Shown: positions 8,254 to 17,010, numbered from the stretch's first letter. The stretch: DNA of 55,313 nt from Marinomonas foliarum (GCF_003337275.1 NZ_QPJQ01000033.1:1-55313); one strand, 5' to 3'. The notes: generated by a model not told the origin, from the sequence alone. Numbers and translations are program-made.

Positions 8254-8847
8254 TTAATTGGCCATAATGGCTGCTAATAACTGGCTAGAAGTAGGCACTA
8301 GACCCACTTTAATTTCGAAAGGCTTGAATACTTTATTGATGATCTCAGAGGTGTAATTGCCCTTGTCGTTTTCGATCTCGGACAGAGTTTTACGTGACAC
8401 ACCTGCAAGCTCTGTGTATGCATCTTGCCGTAAGCCTAAGACACCAACACGTAGCTCCCGCAACGCCATACCTTGTGTTATTTCATTCATTAGTAGACGT
8501 TTAATTATTTGATTGATCGCAATTAGCTGCTCTTCACTTGTCATCGGCTCTAAACTTTTCGATGCGCGTTGGCGAAGAGAGTTGCTAGTCGACGCATTTG
8601 GTACTGCTAGATTAATAGTGTTAGCAATAGGCGCAGTCTTCTTTACCTCTACTACAGGCTCTTGTGCAACCTTGGCTGGTTTTTCTATCACTTCTACCGG
8701 TGTTTTGGCTTTTACTTCTTTTTTTGCTTTTTCCTGCTTTTTGGCTTCTAACTTTTCTTGTTTCTTCTTTTTTAGCTCATTTTTCTTTGATTTAGCTTTG
8801 TGCTTCTTCATTGGTTGAGCGCTGTCTAATTGTCCTTTCATCTTCAT
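8254..8847 (-). CDS. Lysine-rich protein with C-terminal HTH (Xre-like) domain
   Basis: A 197-residue protein with two parts. Residues 13-48 are extremely rich in Lys, Glu and Gln (a run such as KKNELKKKKQEKLEAKKQEK) and should form a charged helix or coiled coil; residues 50-95 are Pro/Ala/Thr-rich and probably disordered. Residues about 126-182 form a Cro/CI-type HTH with LRVGVLGLRQDAYTELAGVSRKTLSEIENDKGN. This is a DNA-binding regulator of unknown target. GGAG lies eight bases before the ATG. The basic tail could bind nucleic acid non-specifically. No toxin partner such as HipA is adjacent. Confidence 0.75.
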   Translation of the reverse strand: MKMKGQLDSAQPMKKHKAKSKKNELKKKKQEKLEAKKQEKAKKEVKAKTPVEVIEKPAKVAQEPVVEVKKTAPIANTINLAVPNASTSNSLRQRASKSLEPMTSEEQLIAINQIIKRLLMNEITQGMALRELRVGVLGLRQDAYTELAGVSRKTLSEIENDKGNYTSEIINKVFKPFEIKVGLVPTSSQLLAAIMAN

Positions 8848-8959
8848 TTTTTGTCTCCGCAGTCTTTAGATAAAGCATAGTTGATACTGTTAATAAAGTG
8901 AGAGTACAGAGCTAATATGACAGATAAGTAACAATAATGAATGAAGAGAAAGTTTATAA

Positions 8960-8983
8960 CGTCCTCCATCCTGTTTTAGGACG
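8960..8983 (+). promoter_or_regulatory. 24-bp operator-like inverted repeat, copy 1
   Basis: CGTCCT and AGGACG arms enclose CCTG and a TTT tract. The same 24-bp element, identical at about 19 of 24 positions, recurs at 11170-11193 between the AraC-type regulator and the DUF805 gene. Copy 1 is 63 bases before the start codon of the secreted hydrolase gene. Shared placement suggests the binding site of the AraC regulator encoded between them. Confidence 0.6.
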
Positions 8984-9046
8984 CTTTACTCGCATTTTCC
9001 TTTCATTGTGACTTCTTTTAAAAGCACTTTGAAAGGAAATATCTCC

Positions 9047-10063
9047 ATGAAACGATTTGCGTGTTTTGTTTTATTGGTCATCAGTTGGGCGGCGAATGCT
9101 TCTGCGTATTCGGTGGGTTTTGATCAGGTTCAGTTATATACAGACAGCGATAGGCCGTTAAAAGCCAGTGTTTGGTATCCATCACAGACGACCTTTCCCA
9201 CTGAAAGAATTGCGGAAAACGCGGCGTTTTTTGGAAGCAATGTGGTACGAGTGGGAACGCCTTTGGCGGGTAAGTTTCCGCTGGTAGTGATATCTCATGG
9301 TTATCGTGGCAATTGGCGTAATCAGAATTGGCTTGCAACGAAATTGGCACAAGATGGTTATGTTGTGGCGTCACTTGATCATCCTGGAACCACGTCGTTT
9401 GATCATTCTGCACAAGCGGCAGCTCAGTGGTGGCAGCGCGCAGGTGATTTATCGCGTTTGTTGGATTGGTTGTTAAACGAGTCTTATCTATTGCCAAATA
9501 TCGATGCTAATAACGTTACCGCAATCGGTCACTCATTGGGTGGCTGGACGGTGATGTTGCTAGCGGGCGCGCAATTTGATCGTGATCAGTTGAAGCAAGA
9601 ATGCAGCCTGAAAGCGAGTCCTCGTGTGTGTGGTTTAGCGACTGAATTGGGCTTGGATAAACCGCAAGTGGGCGAACCAACGGGTAGTTTAAAAGACAAA
9701 CGAATTAAGCGTGTTGTGTCGTTAGACTTGGGTTTGGCGCGTAGCTTTTCCCGCCAGAGCTTACAGAGTTTAACCACTCCGACTCTAATCCTCGCGGCGG
9801 ATGTCGATATTGGCGATTTACCTCAAGCGGAAGAGTCTGGCTTTCTTGCCCAATATATCCCCAAAAATAAGCGTCAATACATTGTCTACCCAGACGCCGC
9901 GCACTTTAGCTTTATGCAGCTTTGTAAGCCCGGTGCCATTGATTTGATAGAAGAGGAAGAGCCGGGTGATGGCATTGTTTGCCAAGACGGTAATGACAGG
10001 TCACGAGATGAACTTCATCAGGTGATCTACCAAGACATCATTCGATTTATCCACGCTTCTTAA
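9047..10063 (+). CDS. Secreted alpha/beta hydrolase
   Basis: A 338-residue alpha/beta hydrolase with an N-terminal signal peptide (residues 1-20, cleavage after ASA). The nucleophile elbow is GHSLGG with Ser163, the oxyanion region is SHGYRGN near residue 84, and the His is in DAAHFSFMQ near the C-terminus. The layout is like platelet-activating-factor acetylhydrolase or dienelactone-hydrolase relatives. Start 9047 has AAAGGA in good position; a GTG 39 bases upstream is less likely. The gene is convergent with the AraC regulator and overlaps it by 4 bases. The substrate is unknown, probably an ester or lipid outside the cytoplasm. Confidence 0.82.
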   Translation: MKRFACFVLLVISWAANASAYSVGFDQVQLYTDSDRPLKASVWYPSQTTFPTERIAENAAFFGSNVVRVGTPLAGKFPLVVISHGYRGNWRNQNWLATKLAQDGYVVASLDHPGTTSFDHSAQAAAQWWQRAGDLSRLLDWLLNESYLLPNIDANNVTAIGHSLGGWTVMLLAGAQFDRDQLKQECSLKASPRVCGLATELGLDKPQVGEPTGSLKDKRIKRVVSLDLGLARSFSRQSLQSLTTPTLILAADVDIGDLPQAEESGFLAQYIPKNKRQYIVYPDAAHFSFMQLCKPGAIDLIEEEEPGDGIVCQDGNDRSRDELHQVIYQDIIRFIHAS

Positions 10064-11112
10064 CTCTTCATGTTAGCACGCCGAAAGGCGCTCGGTGTTT
10101 GTTGCGTCACCCGAGAAAACTCTCGATGGAAGTTAGATTTCGTCTGAAAGCCAGAGTCCAAATAAATTTGGGTGATGGCTTTATCAGTTGAAAGTAAAAG
10201 CGTTTTTGCTCGTTCAATACGATATTCGTTCACGACTTGAGAAATGTTGCGGCCGTAAACTTGGTTAATGGCAGCGGAGATCTGACGCGCTGGAATACAG
10301 GCTTTTCTGGCGAGTCTGTCGAGTGTTAGATCTGGGTCGAGAAATACTTCTTTGGTACTCAGCAAAACGTCTATTTTATGAATGATGTCTTTCACCTCAT
10401 CGTCAGTTAACGGATGCTGAGACTTGTCTTTTGATTCTTCTACGGATGTTGTTTTTTCATTTTGATCGGACGCTTCTTCATTAACGCTGGGTGCCATACT
10501 TAGACTCATCATAATGACGGCAACTGACAGCATTGGCAGTAATATCGCATGACCAATAGCGAGAATAATCAGTGCATGCTCGCCAGCAAAAAAAGAAAAG
10601 TCGACGGCTAAAGCACCATCAATCATGGCAGACATTAAGAGAATACTACCGGCGATGCGTTCGGCTTTTAAGGCGTTATCGATGTCGGATAAACGCACTT
10701 GCTCTGGAAGGTTTGATGTTTTAAACGAGGCTCGAATTAATGCAATGCCATAGCTCACATAAAGCAGCGTTAACATTGGGTCCAAAGGTGGTCGCCAAAA
10801 TGGATAACTGAAAGACGCCAAGGTAACAAAAATAGGTGGTAAAAAATGCCAAACTTTAAACTGATGGCGCTTATGAGCGCTTGAAAAACAGTACCAAGCG
10901 GTAACGGGAATACAAGAGGCCAGGATAGGTTGGATCAGACGGAATAAAGAATAATCAAAGGTCCAACGCAGACCAACGACGGTCGTTGTTAGCGCACACA
11001 AAGCAATAAAAACAAACGCGGATTGTGTGGTTTCTTCGCGACGAAAAAACAAGACGCCAGCCAAGATAGCTAATAGCAAGGCAACCACAAAAGGTAAGGG
11101 AATAGCGATCAT
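10060..11112 (-). CDS. Membrane-anchored AraC-family regulator
   Basis: A 350-residue protein with about seven transmembrane helices in residues 1-215, then an acidic, Lys/Gln-rich linker and a C-terminal AraC/XylS DNA-binding domain (about residues 245-345). The domain has two HTH motifs, ending in YLDSGFQTKSNFHREFSRVTQQTPSAFR. This membrane-AraC layout occurs in regulators sensing envelope or extracellular signals. Start 11112 has GGAG upstream; a GTG start 21 bases earlier is less likely. It lies between two copies of a 24-bp inverted repeat that could be its binding sites. Likely targets are the hydrolase gene and the DUF805/lipoprotein pair. Confidence 0.84.
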   Translation of the reverse strand: MIAIPLPFVVALLLAILAGVLFFRREETTQSAFVFIALCALTTTVVGLRWTFDYSLFRLIQPILASCIPVTAWYCFSSAHKRHQFKVWHFLPPIFVTLASFSYPFWRPPLDPMLTLLYVSYGIALIRASFKTSNLPEQVRLSDIDNALKAERIAGSILLMSAMIDGALAVDFSFFAGEHALIILAIGHAILLPMLSVAVIMMSLSMAPSVNEEASDQNEKTTSVEESKDKSQHPLTDDEVKDIIHKIDVLLSTKEVFLDPDLTLDRLARKACIPARQISAAINQVYGRNISQVVNEYRIERAKTLLLSTDKAITQIYLDSGFQTKSNFHREFSRVTQQTPSAFRRANMKS

Positions 11113-11169
11113 TTTGGCTCCATCTTTTATCACTCAGATCTTTATTATGTCCTAGATCCTTATCAAGAA

Positions 11170-11193
11170 CGTCCTTAAACCTGATTTAGGACG
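11170..11193. promoter_or_regulatory. 24-bp operator-like inverted repeat, copy 2
   Basis: CGTCCTTAAACC and TGATTTAGGACG form an imperfect palindrome matching copy 1 at 8960-8983 at the outer arms, the central CCTG and the TTTAGGACG half. It lies between the divergent AraC gene (start 11112) and DUF805 gene (start 11262), so it could act on both. Confidence 0.6.
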
Positions 11194-11261
11194 CGAATCT
11201 TTCTTTCGCAACGTACTGTTAAGCCTTCAATAACTCTTTGGGTTAATCAAAGGAGAAAAGT

Positions 11262-11615
11262 ATGGACTGGTATTTTGATGCGTGGAAGCGTTATGCGCAA
11301 TTTTCTGGACGAGCATCGCTAAAAGCATTTTGGATGTTCTTCTTGGTGAACTGTTTGATCTCGGTTGTGTTTGTTGTGTTGGAAATAGTCTTTCAATCGA
11401 CATGGAAAATAGAGGCGCTTTATAGCTTGTTGGTTTTTTTACCCATGCTGTCTTTGACTGTACGTAGATTGCATGACACCAACCGTTCCGCTTGGTGGTT
11501 GCTGGTGGTTTTGGTGCCCGCGATAGGCATGCTTGTTTTGCTGATGTTATTGGCCTTACCAAGTGAACCTGACAGCGACTTTGGACATTATCCACAAAAT
11601 AACGCCATGCTATAA
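11262..11615 (+). CDS. DUF805 family inner-membrane protein
   Basis: A 117-residue integral membrane protein with about three hydrophobic segments. The family marks are the aromatic start (DWYFDAWKRYAQFSGRASLKAFWMF) and the conserved RRLHDTNRSAWW loop before the last helices. Function of DUF805 is unknown. AAAGGAGAAA precedes the ATG. It is followed after 13 bases by a lipoprotein gene and both are probably expressed from the promoter near the 11170-11193 repeat. Confidence 0.85.
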   Translation: MDWYFDAWKRYAQFSGRASLKAFWMFFLVNCLISVVFVVLEIVFQSTWKIEALYSLLVFLPMLSLTVRRLHDTNRSAWWLLVVLVPAIGMLVLLMLLALPSEPDSDFGHYPQNNAML

Positions 11616-11628
11616 ACAGGAGCCAAAC

Positions 11629-12204
11629 ATGAAAGATGTTAATAACTTACCCCACTTATCCACCATGTTATGCTCAATTTTACTGCTTTTGTCGGTTTCT
11701 GCTTGCAGCAGTGAAGCAAAAACCACGAATGAAAGTAACTTAGCATTTTCAGATGACGTAAAAGCCGTGGTCTACATAGAGTCGCCGAAAGTTGGGACTT
11801 TATTGCAGCTGCGAGGTATCGCAGGAAAAGGTGTGTTGATTGCCAAAAAAGACAATCGACAAGAAGATCAATCAACCTGTGTTTCTGCTCCAATTCGACT
11901 CGCCGCCGGAGATTTCAGTGGCGACAGCATTGGGATTCAGTCTGCAGAACCTATTCGATTGCTTATCTACTCCGATAAGGTCGCAGAAAAACTGGGGAGA
12001 GGGGATGAAGTGGTCAGCGAACATTATGTTATTACCGATCAAAATGATACCGGACTTGGCGACATCAAAATCGAATCTGGTTTAACGCTCAGTTATGGCT
12101 TTGTTCTTAACCCCGGCGAATGGTCTTGGTCATCCGTATTTGGTTTGGATCACCACGATGTGAATTGTAGTCTTAATAGTAATGCGTTAAATCGCCCAAC
12201 TTGA
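11629..12204 (+). CDS. Putative lipoprotein of unknown function
   Basis: A 191-residue protein with a type II signal peptide: a hydrophobic core LCSILLLLSV and lipobox VSAC, making Cys26 the likely lipidated residue. The rest has no motif that I recognise. Start 11629 has AGGAG upstream; the frame is open to 11563 but that would overlap the DUF805 gene. It is cotranscribed with the DUF805 gene. Its end overlaps the convergent LysR gene by 18 bases. Confidence 0.72.
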   Translation: MKDVNNLPHLSTMLCSILLLLSVSACSSEAKTTNESNLAFSDDVKAVVYIESPKVGTLLQLRGIAGKGVLIAKKDNRQEDQSTCVSAPIRLAAGDFSGDSIGIQSAEPIRLLIYSDKVAEKLGRGDEVVSEHYVITDQNDTGLGDIKIESGLTLSYGFVLNPGEWSWSSVFGLDHHDVNCSLNSNALNRPT

Positions 12205-13038
12205 GACGTTTTTCATACTGTCTAACAATATCTTTTTTGCCTGTTCGAAGCCGTCAGGCAACGTATTGTTTTTGTGAGATACAAGGTAAATAGGATAAGT
12301 AAATTCAGCCGCGCCTTTTACCTTACGCAAGCGTCCATCTTGTAAATAGCGATCAACTACTCGTGTGCGGAAATAGCCGTTTCCGCCTTTCGCTAACATG
12401 TATTTGAGCGCCATAGGGCCAAGCGAAAATTGCATCGCTGCTCGGCGGTTAAAAGGGACACAACGATCAAACTGCAGGGTGAATTCTTCTCCCCATTCAA
12501 TGAATAAATCTGGCGTTTTTCGCTGTTTGGAGACGACGTGAATGAGCTTTTCCTCAATGATCTGTTCGACGATTAAACCGGGTAAATAGCGTGGACTATG
12601 AACAATAATGGCATCTACTTCTTGTTTCTGAAGGGATTGATACAAACTGTCAGTTGTCGTCACTTGGCTGTTGATGACTAAATGAGGCATGTCGTCACTC
12701 ATTGCCAGTAGCCAGTCGATGAGAATCGGGTTCCACAGGCTAATTTCGCCACCAATCCTCAAAGTCTGCTGAGCCTGATAATCTGAAATGCCGCAAAGCT
12801 GCTTTGCCTGCTCCCAAGATTCCAGCATATTTTTCGCCGGGGACACGAAGGCTTCACCACTTTTGGTCAGCTTAGCGCCGGCTCTATTTCGTACAAATAA
12901 ACGGCAATCTAAGGATGACTCTAGAGCCTGAACCCGCGCAGTTACTGTCGTTTGAGTCACGTATAGACGCTCTGCAGCCTTGGCAAAAGTGCCCGCGTGA
13001 ATAATTTCGAGAAAGGTTCTGGCTTGTTCAATATCCAT
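12187..13038 (-). CDS. LysR family transcriptional regulator
   Basis: A 283-residue LysR-type regulator starting at MDIEQARTFLEIIHAGTFAKAAERLYVTQ, which is the usual HTH beginning. ORF extension to 13077 adds 13 residues without a good SD. A perfect palindrome TGCAAT-TAT-ATTGCA (13051-13065) just upstream fits the T-N11-A LysR box style and may serve autorepression and control of the divergent HPP-family gene at 13199. Confidence 0.85.
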   Translation of the reverse strand: MDIEQARTFLEIIHAGTFAKAAERLYVTQTTVTARVQALESSLDCRLFVRNRAGAKLTKSGEAFVSPAKNMLESWEQAKQLCGISDYQAQQTLRIGGEISLWNPILIDWLLAMSDDMPHLVINSQVTTTDSLYQSLQKQEVDAIIVHSPRYLPGLIVEQIIEEKLIHVVSKQRKTPDLFIEWGEEFTLQFDRCVPFNRRAAMQFSLGPMALKYMLAKGGNGYFRTRVVDRYLQDGRLRKVKGAAEFTYPIYLVSHKNNTLPDGFEQAKKILLDSMKNVSSWAI

Positions 13039-13050
13039 CTTTATTTTAAA

Positions 13051-13065
13051 TGCAATTATATTGCA
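13051..13065. promoter_or_regulatory. Candidate LysR-type operator
   Basis: TGCAAT and ATTGCA arms around a TAT centre form a perfect 15-bp palindrome that contains T-N11-A. It is 12 bases upstream of the LysR start and 133 bases upstream of the HPP gene. Confidence 0.5.
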
Positions 13066-13198
13066 CTTAAGCCTCATTTAAATTCGTTATACATGAGGCT
13101 ATTTTAATCACTAAAATGGCGCCGTTACTAGGAAAACACTATAGATCGCCTTAGTTGTTTGAAATCGTTATTTATTTTTGTAAGGCCTTATTAAATAA

Positions 13199-13921
13199 AT
13201 GTTCCTCTCATTTTGTCGTAATACTGCTCAATTCATTGGTATTGAAACCAATAAAACTTCTCACTTTGAACGCTTTTTATCAGGTATGACGGCTTGTCTC
13301 GCATTAGTTAGTGTTTACTATTTATCGAGCCTGTTTTTATCTCTGCCGGATTCATTATTGGTGGTCGCTTCTATTGGGGCCAGTGCAGTTTTATTGTTTG
13401 CCATTCCCCATGGTGCTTTGTCTCAGCCGTGGCCCTTTGTTACTGGTCATCTAATATCAGCGCTGATTGGTATTGGCTTTTATCAGGCGTTCGGAGCGTC
13501 TTTTGTGACTGGAGCGGCCGCTGTGGGCGTATCGATTATCGGCATGCATTATCTTCGTTGCTTGCATCCACCTGGCGGGTCGACCGCACTATCGTGTGTT
13601 ATCGGTGGCAGCAGCATACATGCGATGGGATTTGAATTTTTACTGTATCCGCTATTGATTAATCTATTAGCGATGCTGGTGTTCGCTTTCATCATCAACA
13701 ATGGCTTTCATTGGCGGCGTTATCCCGCTTCTTTAAATGTTTCGCTCCATCAAGAAGCCCATGAACAGCACCTGATTGAAATGGAAGACCTTTATCACGT
13801 GCTAGAGCAGGAAGACATTTTTATCGACGTGAGTGCAGAGGAGCTTATGCATATCTACAACGCCGCAAGAGAGCACGCGAAAGAGCGCCATAAAAGACGT
13901 GTAGCGAAATTGCCGAGATAG
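13199..13921 (+). CDS. HPP family membrane protein
   Basis: A 240-residue HPP-family protein: about five transmembrane helices in residues 25-185 and the family-naming motif in RCLHPPGGSTAL. Some plant and cyanobacterial HPP proteins transport nitrite; for bacterial ones the role is not settled. The C-terminal tail (190-240) is cytosolic, acidic then basic, and lacks CBS domains seen in longer relatives. It is divergent from a LysR gene, its likely regulator. No strong SD is seen at the chosen ATG. Confidence 0.83.
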   Translation: MFLSFCRNTAQFIGIETNKTSHFERFLSGMTACLALVSVYYLSSLFLSLPDSLLVVASIGASAVLLFAIPHGALSQPWPFVTGHLISALIGIGFYQAFGASFVTGAAAVGVSIIGMHYLRCLHPPGGSTALSCVIGGSSIHAMGFEFLLYPLLINLLAMLVFAFIINNGFHWRRYPASLNVSLHQEAHEQHLIEMEDLYHVLEQEDIFIDVSAEELMHIYNAAREHAKERHKRRVAKLPR

Positions 13922-13978
13922 GGCGCTATGGCTCTTATTGATCCATTTCGAGATTGATATCTAATGCAAAAGGGCTAA

Positions 13979-14019
13979 CATGTTTTTTCAATTCTCCTTT
14001 TTAAAAAACATGGTTTTTT
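13979..14019 (+). terminator. Hairpin terminator after the HPP gene
   Basis: CATGTTTTTT (13979-13988) pairs with AAAAAACATG (14003-14012) and is followed by GTTTTTT. It lies about 60 bases after the HPP stop. The AT-rich stem makes it moderate in strength. It may also serve the convergent TetR gene. The rest of 13922-14117 shows nothing else. Confidence 0.5.
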
Positions 14020-14117
14020 GAGATTATTTCGTTACAGCCAACTGTATTGATAAGACCTTACTTTACCTTCTTCGGCACCTGCTAGCCTAGTAAGCGCTCT
14101 TTATCGAATGATACATT

Positions 14118-14738
14118 CTATTTGGGCTGACACACTTCGATATCCCATAGTTTCATTAATTCTGTAATGGAAGCGTCGAGATCCGAGGCATCCACTCCAT
14201 CTCTAGCTAGTATCGATACACCTAGCAGGAAACTATTGAAGGCGATTCCCATAGACCTAGCGTTCGCTTTTTTGGACAGCTCTCCCATAGCGATTGCGTG
14301 TTCTACGCATCGCACAAAGCCTTGAAACGTTCGTGAACGCGAGGCCGTAAGTGGTTCAACAACGTGAGTAAGCTCTGGCGTGGGTGCGCTCATTGTCCCC
14401 AAAGACACCATACATCCCTTGGGATGCCCTGATTCACATTGCATTTTTGTCGAGCGACGGAGTGCAAGCTCAACAGCGTCTTTGGGTGGAATCTCGTCGT
14501 CCCATAGGGAGTCTGTTACGCATGCATAAGTTTCTAAATAACATTGTACAGCTTCATTGAACAATTCCTCTTTAGAGCCGAATGCTGCGTAAAAGCTGGG
14601 TGTAGAAATCCCTCCACCAATATTAGCCTTTAGTTGGCTTAGAGAAGTCATTTCGTAGCCATGTTCCCAGAAAAGATGCATAGCTTGCACAACTGCTTTC
14701 TGGCGATCAAATGTTCTAGGTCTGCCCATTTTTGCCAT
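14118..14738 (-). CDS. TetR family transcriptional regulator
   Basis: A 206-residue TetR-type repressor. The HTH is in residues about 5-55: GRPRTFDRQKAVVQAMHLFWEHGYEMTSL then ISTPSFYAAFGSKEELF, as in the AcrR/NemR-like group. Start 14738 has GGAG six bases upstream; another ATG at 14750 is in frame. It is divergent from an MFS exporter gene and probably represses it. Confidence 0.86.
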   Translation of the reverse strand: MAKMGRPRTFDRQKAVVQAMHLFWEHGYEMTSLSQLKANIGGGISTPSFYAAFGSKEELFNEAVQCYLETYACVTDSLWDDEIPPKDAVELALRRSTKMQCESGHPKGCMVSLGTMSAPTPELTHVVEPLTASRSRTFQGFVRCVEHAIAMGELSKKANARSMGIAFNSFLLGVSILARDGVDASDLDASITELMKLWDIEVCQPK

Positions 14739-14788
14739 TTCTTTCTCCATTTCTTTTATGACTTATATACTACTTGATACATAAGTTA

Positions 14789-14836
14789 TTGACAATGTTA
14801 GGTGCTTTGTCATATATTTGTATCGATCGATCTATA
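14789..14836 (+). promoter_or_regulatory. Promoter and possible TetR operator before MFS gene
   Basis: TTGACA (14789-14794) and ATATAT (14812-14817) are spaced by 17 bases, a good sigma-70 promoter for the MFS gene. Immediately downstream is the palindromic GTATCGATCGATCTAT (14820-14835), centred on ATCGATCGAT, a plausible site for the divergent TetR repressor. Confidence 0.5.
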
Positions 14837-14901
14837 AGTCGTCACGGAGACACATAAGTGCCAACGTGTAACCCACCAAATTTTTAAAGGACAGTTTTTT
14901 T

Positions 14902-16116
14902 GTGAATAATTCTCTCAATAAAGCAAATGCGGGAGATCCAGATCGCTTACCTATGTCGGCACTGCTTGCATTGGCGATGACCGGATTCATTTGTATCGTC
15001 ACTGAAACATTGCCTGCGGGGCTGCTGTCTCAGATCAGTGCAGGTTTGGAAATAAGCCAAGCTATGGCAGGTCAAATGGTAACTGCATATGCGTTGGGGT
15101 CGTTGCTTGCGGCCATTCCATTGACAATTGCGACACGTGGCTGGAAGCGGCGTAACGTTCTGCTGCTGACCATCTTCGGTTTCTTCGTTTTCAACTCGGT
15201 TACCGCTTTATCAAGCAACTATGTTCTAACATTGGTTGCTCGTTTCTTCGCGGGTGTTGCAGCTGGACTTGCTTGGAGTCTATTAGCTGGTTATGCGCGC
15301 CGTATGGTCCAGCCCCATCAGCAAGGCCGTGCAATGGCTGTCGCCATGGTCGGTATCCCTCTTGCTTTGTCTTTGGGTGTACCTCTTGGCACATTTATGG
15401 GCGCTACTATCGGTTGGCAAACTGCATTTGGCGTTATGTCAGGTTTGGCACTTGTCTTGATCGTCTGGGTGATAGCGAAGGTTCCTGACTATCCTGGGCA
15501 GTCCGCTCACGAGCGCTTACCGTTGAAGAAAGTCTTCATGAGTCCCGGAGTACGACCAGTACTCTGCGTGGTTATGACATGGATGTTAGCCCACAATATT
15601 CTCTATACCTATATTGCCCCGTTTGTTGAGCAAGCAGGGCTTGGAGAACGAATAGACTTGGTTCTACTTACCTTTGGTCTTGCGGCCCTTGTCGGTATTT
15701 GGTTTGCAGGCATGCTGGTGGACCGCTATTTACGTACTACCGTTCTAACAAGTCTTTTAGCATTCGCTTTAATTGCTTTGATATTTGGATTTGGTGCTCA
15801 ATCTCCAGAAATTATCTATATCGGTGTCGCAGTATGGGGCATCACTTTTGGAGGCGCATCCACCTTATTGCAAACCGCATTGGCCGATGCTGCAGGTAAT
15901 GGTGCTGATGTGGCGCTTTCTATGAATGTTGTTGCATGGAATTCAGCTATTGCCTGCGGAGGTATCCTTGGCGGGATACTGCTTGATTCAGTAGGTGTTA
16001 GCTCTTTCCCTTGGTCTCTGTTGGCCTTACTTTCAATCGCATTTTTAATAGCTTGGTCATATCATTCGCATGCCTTTAAATCTGGGGCGCGTATTGGTGG
16101 AAGGTCGGCCGTTTAA
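14902..16116 (+). CDS. MFS transporter (AraJ/YdhP-type efflux)
   Basis: A 404-residue major facilitator with twelve predicted helices. The early TETLPAGLLSQISAGL segment is typical of the DHA1 sugar/drug efflux group (AraJ, YdhP, SotB), as is the RFFAGVAAGLAWSLLAGYARRM motif. It starts with GTG at 14902 behind AAAGGAC. The divergent TetR gene and its promoter palindrome suggest induction by a toxic compound. A strong terminator follows at 16232. Confidence 0.85.
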   Translation: MNNSLNKANAGDPDRLPMSALLALAMTGFICIVTETLPAGLLSQISAGLEISQAMAGQMVTAYALGSLLAAIPLTIATRGWKRRNVLLLTIFGFFVFNSVTALSSNYVLTLVARFFAGVAAGLAWSLLAGYARRMVQPHQQGRAMAVAMVGIPLALSLGVPLGTFMGATIGWQTAFGVMSGLALVLIVWVIAKVPDYPGQSAHERLPLKKVFMSPGVRPVLCVVMTWMLAHNILYTYIAPFVEQAGLGERIDLVLLTFGLAALVGIWFAGMLVDRYLRTTVLTSLLAFALIALIFGFGAQSPEIIYIGVAVWGITFGGASTLLQTALADAAGNGADVALSMNVVAWNSAIACGGILGGILLDSVGVSSFPWSLLALLSIAFLIAWSYHSHAFKSGARIGGRSAV

Positions 16117-16231
16117 CATTGATTGAAAAATGTCTGATTAAGTAGGCCTAACAATCTAAGGACGTTTGACTAAGTATCATTATTTCCGCTAGCTTTTTGT
16201 AGCATCCGAAGGTTTGTATTACTTCGTTTTG

Positions 16232-16263
16232 AAAACCACACGCTAACTCTGGCGTGTGGTTTT
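16232..16263. terminator. Bidirectional terminator between MFS and ABC operons
   Basis: A perfect 12-bp stem AAAACCACACGC / GCGTGTGGTTTT with an 8-base loop. The outer A/T tracts provide a U-run on either strand, so it can end the plus-strand MFS gene and the minus-strand ABC operon. Confidence 0.88.
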
Positions 16264-16281
16264 ACTTGGCTTCTGCGACAG

Positions 16282-17010
16282 TTAAAGCACGGCCCCCATA
16301 AATTGTTTCAATTCATCCGTCTGCGGGTTGGACAAGATGGTTTTTGGATCGCCTTGTTCCCAGACTTTGCCTTGGTGCATGAAGACGACTCGGCTGCCGA
16401 CGTCGCGGGCGAAGTTCATTTCATGGGTCACTAGAACCAAGGTGATGCCTTCTTTTGCTAGTTGCTCTAATACTTTTAATACTTCGCCGACCAATTCTGG
16501 GTCAAGAGCAGAGGTGATTTCGTCACACAGCAACACCTTGGGTGACATGGCTAAGGCGCGTGCGATGGCAACACGTTGTTGCTGACCGCCAGATAACTTT
16601 TCTGGGAAGCTGTCGAATTTTTCTGCAAGTCCCACTTTTTCCAGCATGGCGCGAGCCGTCGTTTCTGCCTCGGCTTTGCTTTTCTTCAACACAATCGTCG
16701 GCGCAAGCATGACGTTTTCGCCCACTGTCATATGTGGGAAAAGGTTAAAGTTCTGGAATATCATACCGACGCTAAGGGCAAGGCGACGAACCTGAATGTC
16801 TTCGGTGGTGACTTCTTTACCGTCCACCGTGATGCCGCCTTCTTGGTAATGCTCCAAACCATTAATGCAGCGTAGTAGCGTACTTTTACCAGAGCCACTT
16901 TTACCAATGATGGAAACCACTTCGCCCGCTTTGATGTCGAGATCAATGCCTTTTAGCACATGATGATCGCCATAGAATTTATGTACTTGATGTAAGTTAA
17001 CGAGAGACAT
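16282..17010 (-). CDS. Amino acid-type ABC transporter ATP-binding protein
   Basis: A 242-residue ATPase of the GlnQ/HisP class, driving polar amino acid import. Walker A GKSGSGKSTLLRC, Q-loop FQNFNLFPHMT, signature LSGGQQQRV and Walker B LLCDEITSALD are all present; DEITSALD is the form common in this class. Start 17010 matches the family N-terminus (MSLVNLHQVHKFYG); the longer frame to 17106 lies inside the permease gene. It overlaps that gene by 14 bases. It is the last gene of a binding protein-permease-permease-ATPase operon. Confidence 0.92.
   Translation of the reverse strand: MSLVNLHQVHKFYGDHHVLKGIDLDIKAGEVVSIIGKSGSGKSTLLRCINGLEHYQEGGITVDGKEVTTEDIQVRRLALSVGMIFQNFNLFPHMTVGENVMLAPTIVLKKSKAEAETTARAMLEKVGLAEKFDSFPEKLSGGQQQRVAIARALAMSPKVLLCDEITSALDPELVGEVLKVLEQLAKEGITLVLVTHEMNFARDVGSRVVFMHQGKVWEQGDPKTILSNPQTDELKQFMGAVL

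Noticed and set aside
8513..8818. Hydrophobic 101-codon frame (Phe/Ser-rich) that looks like a membrane protein
   Set aside because: It is the complement of the lysine-rich arm of the HTH gene on the minus strand; Lys codons read as Phe/Leu. No SD.
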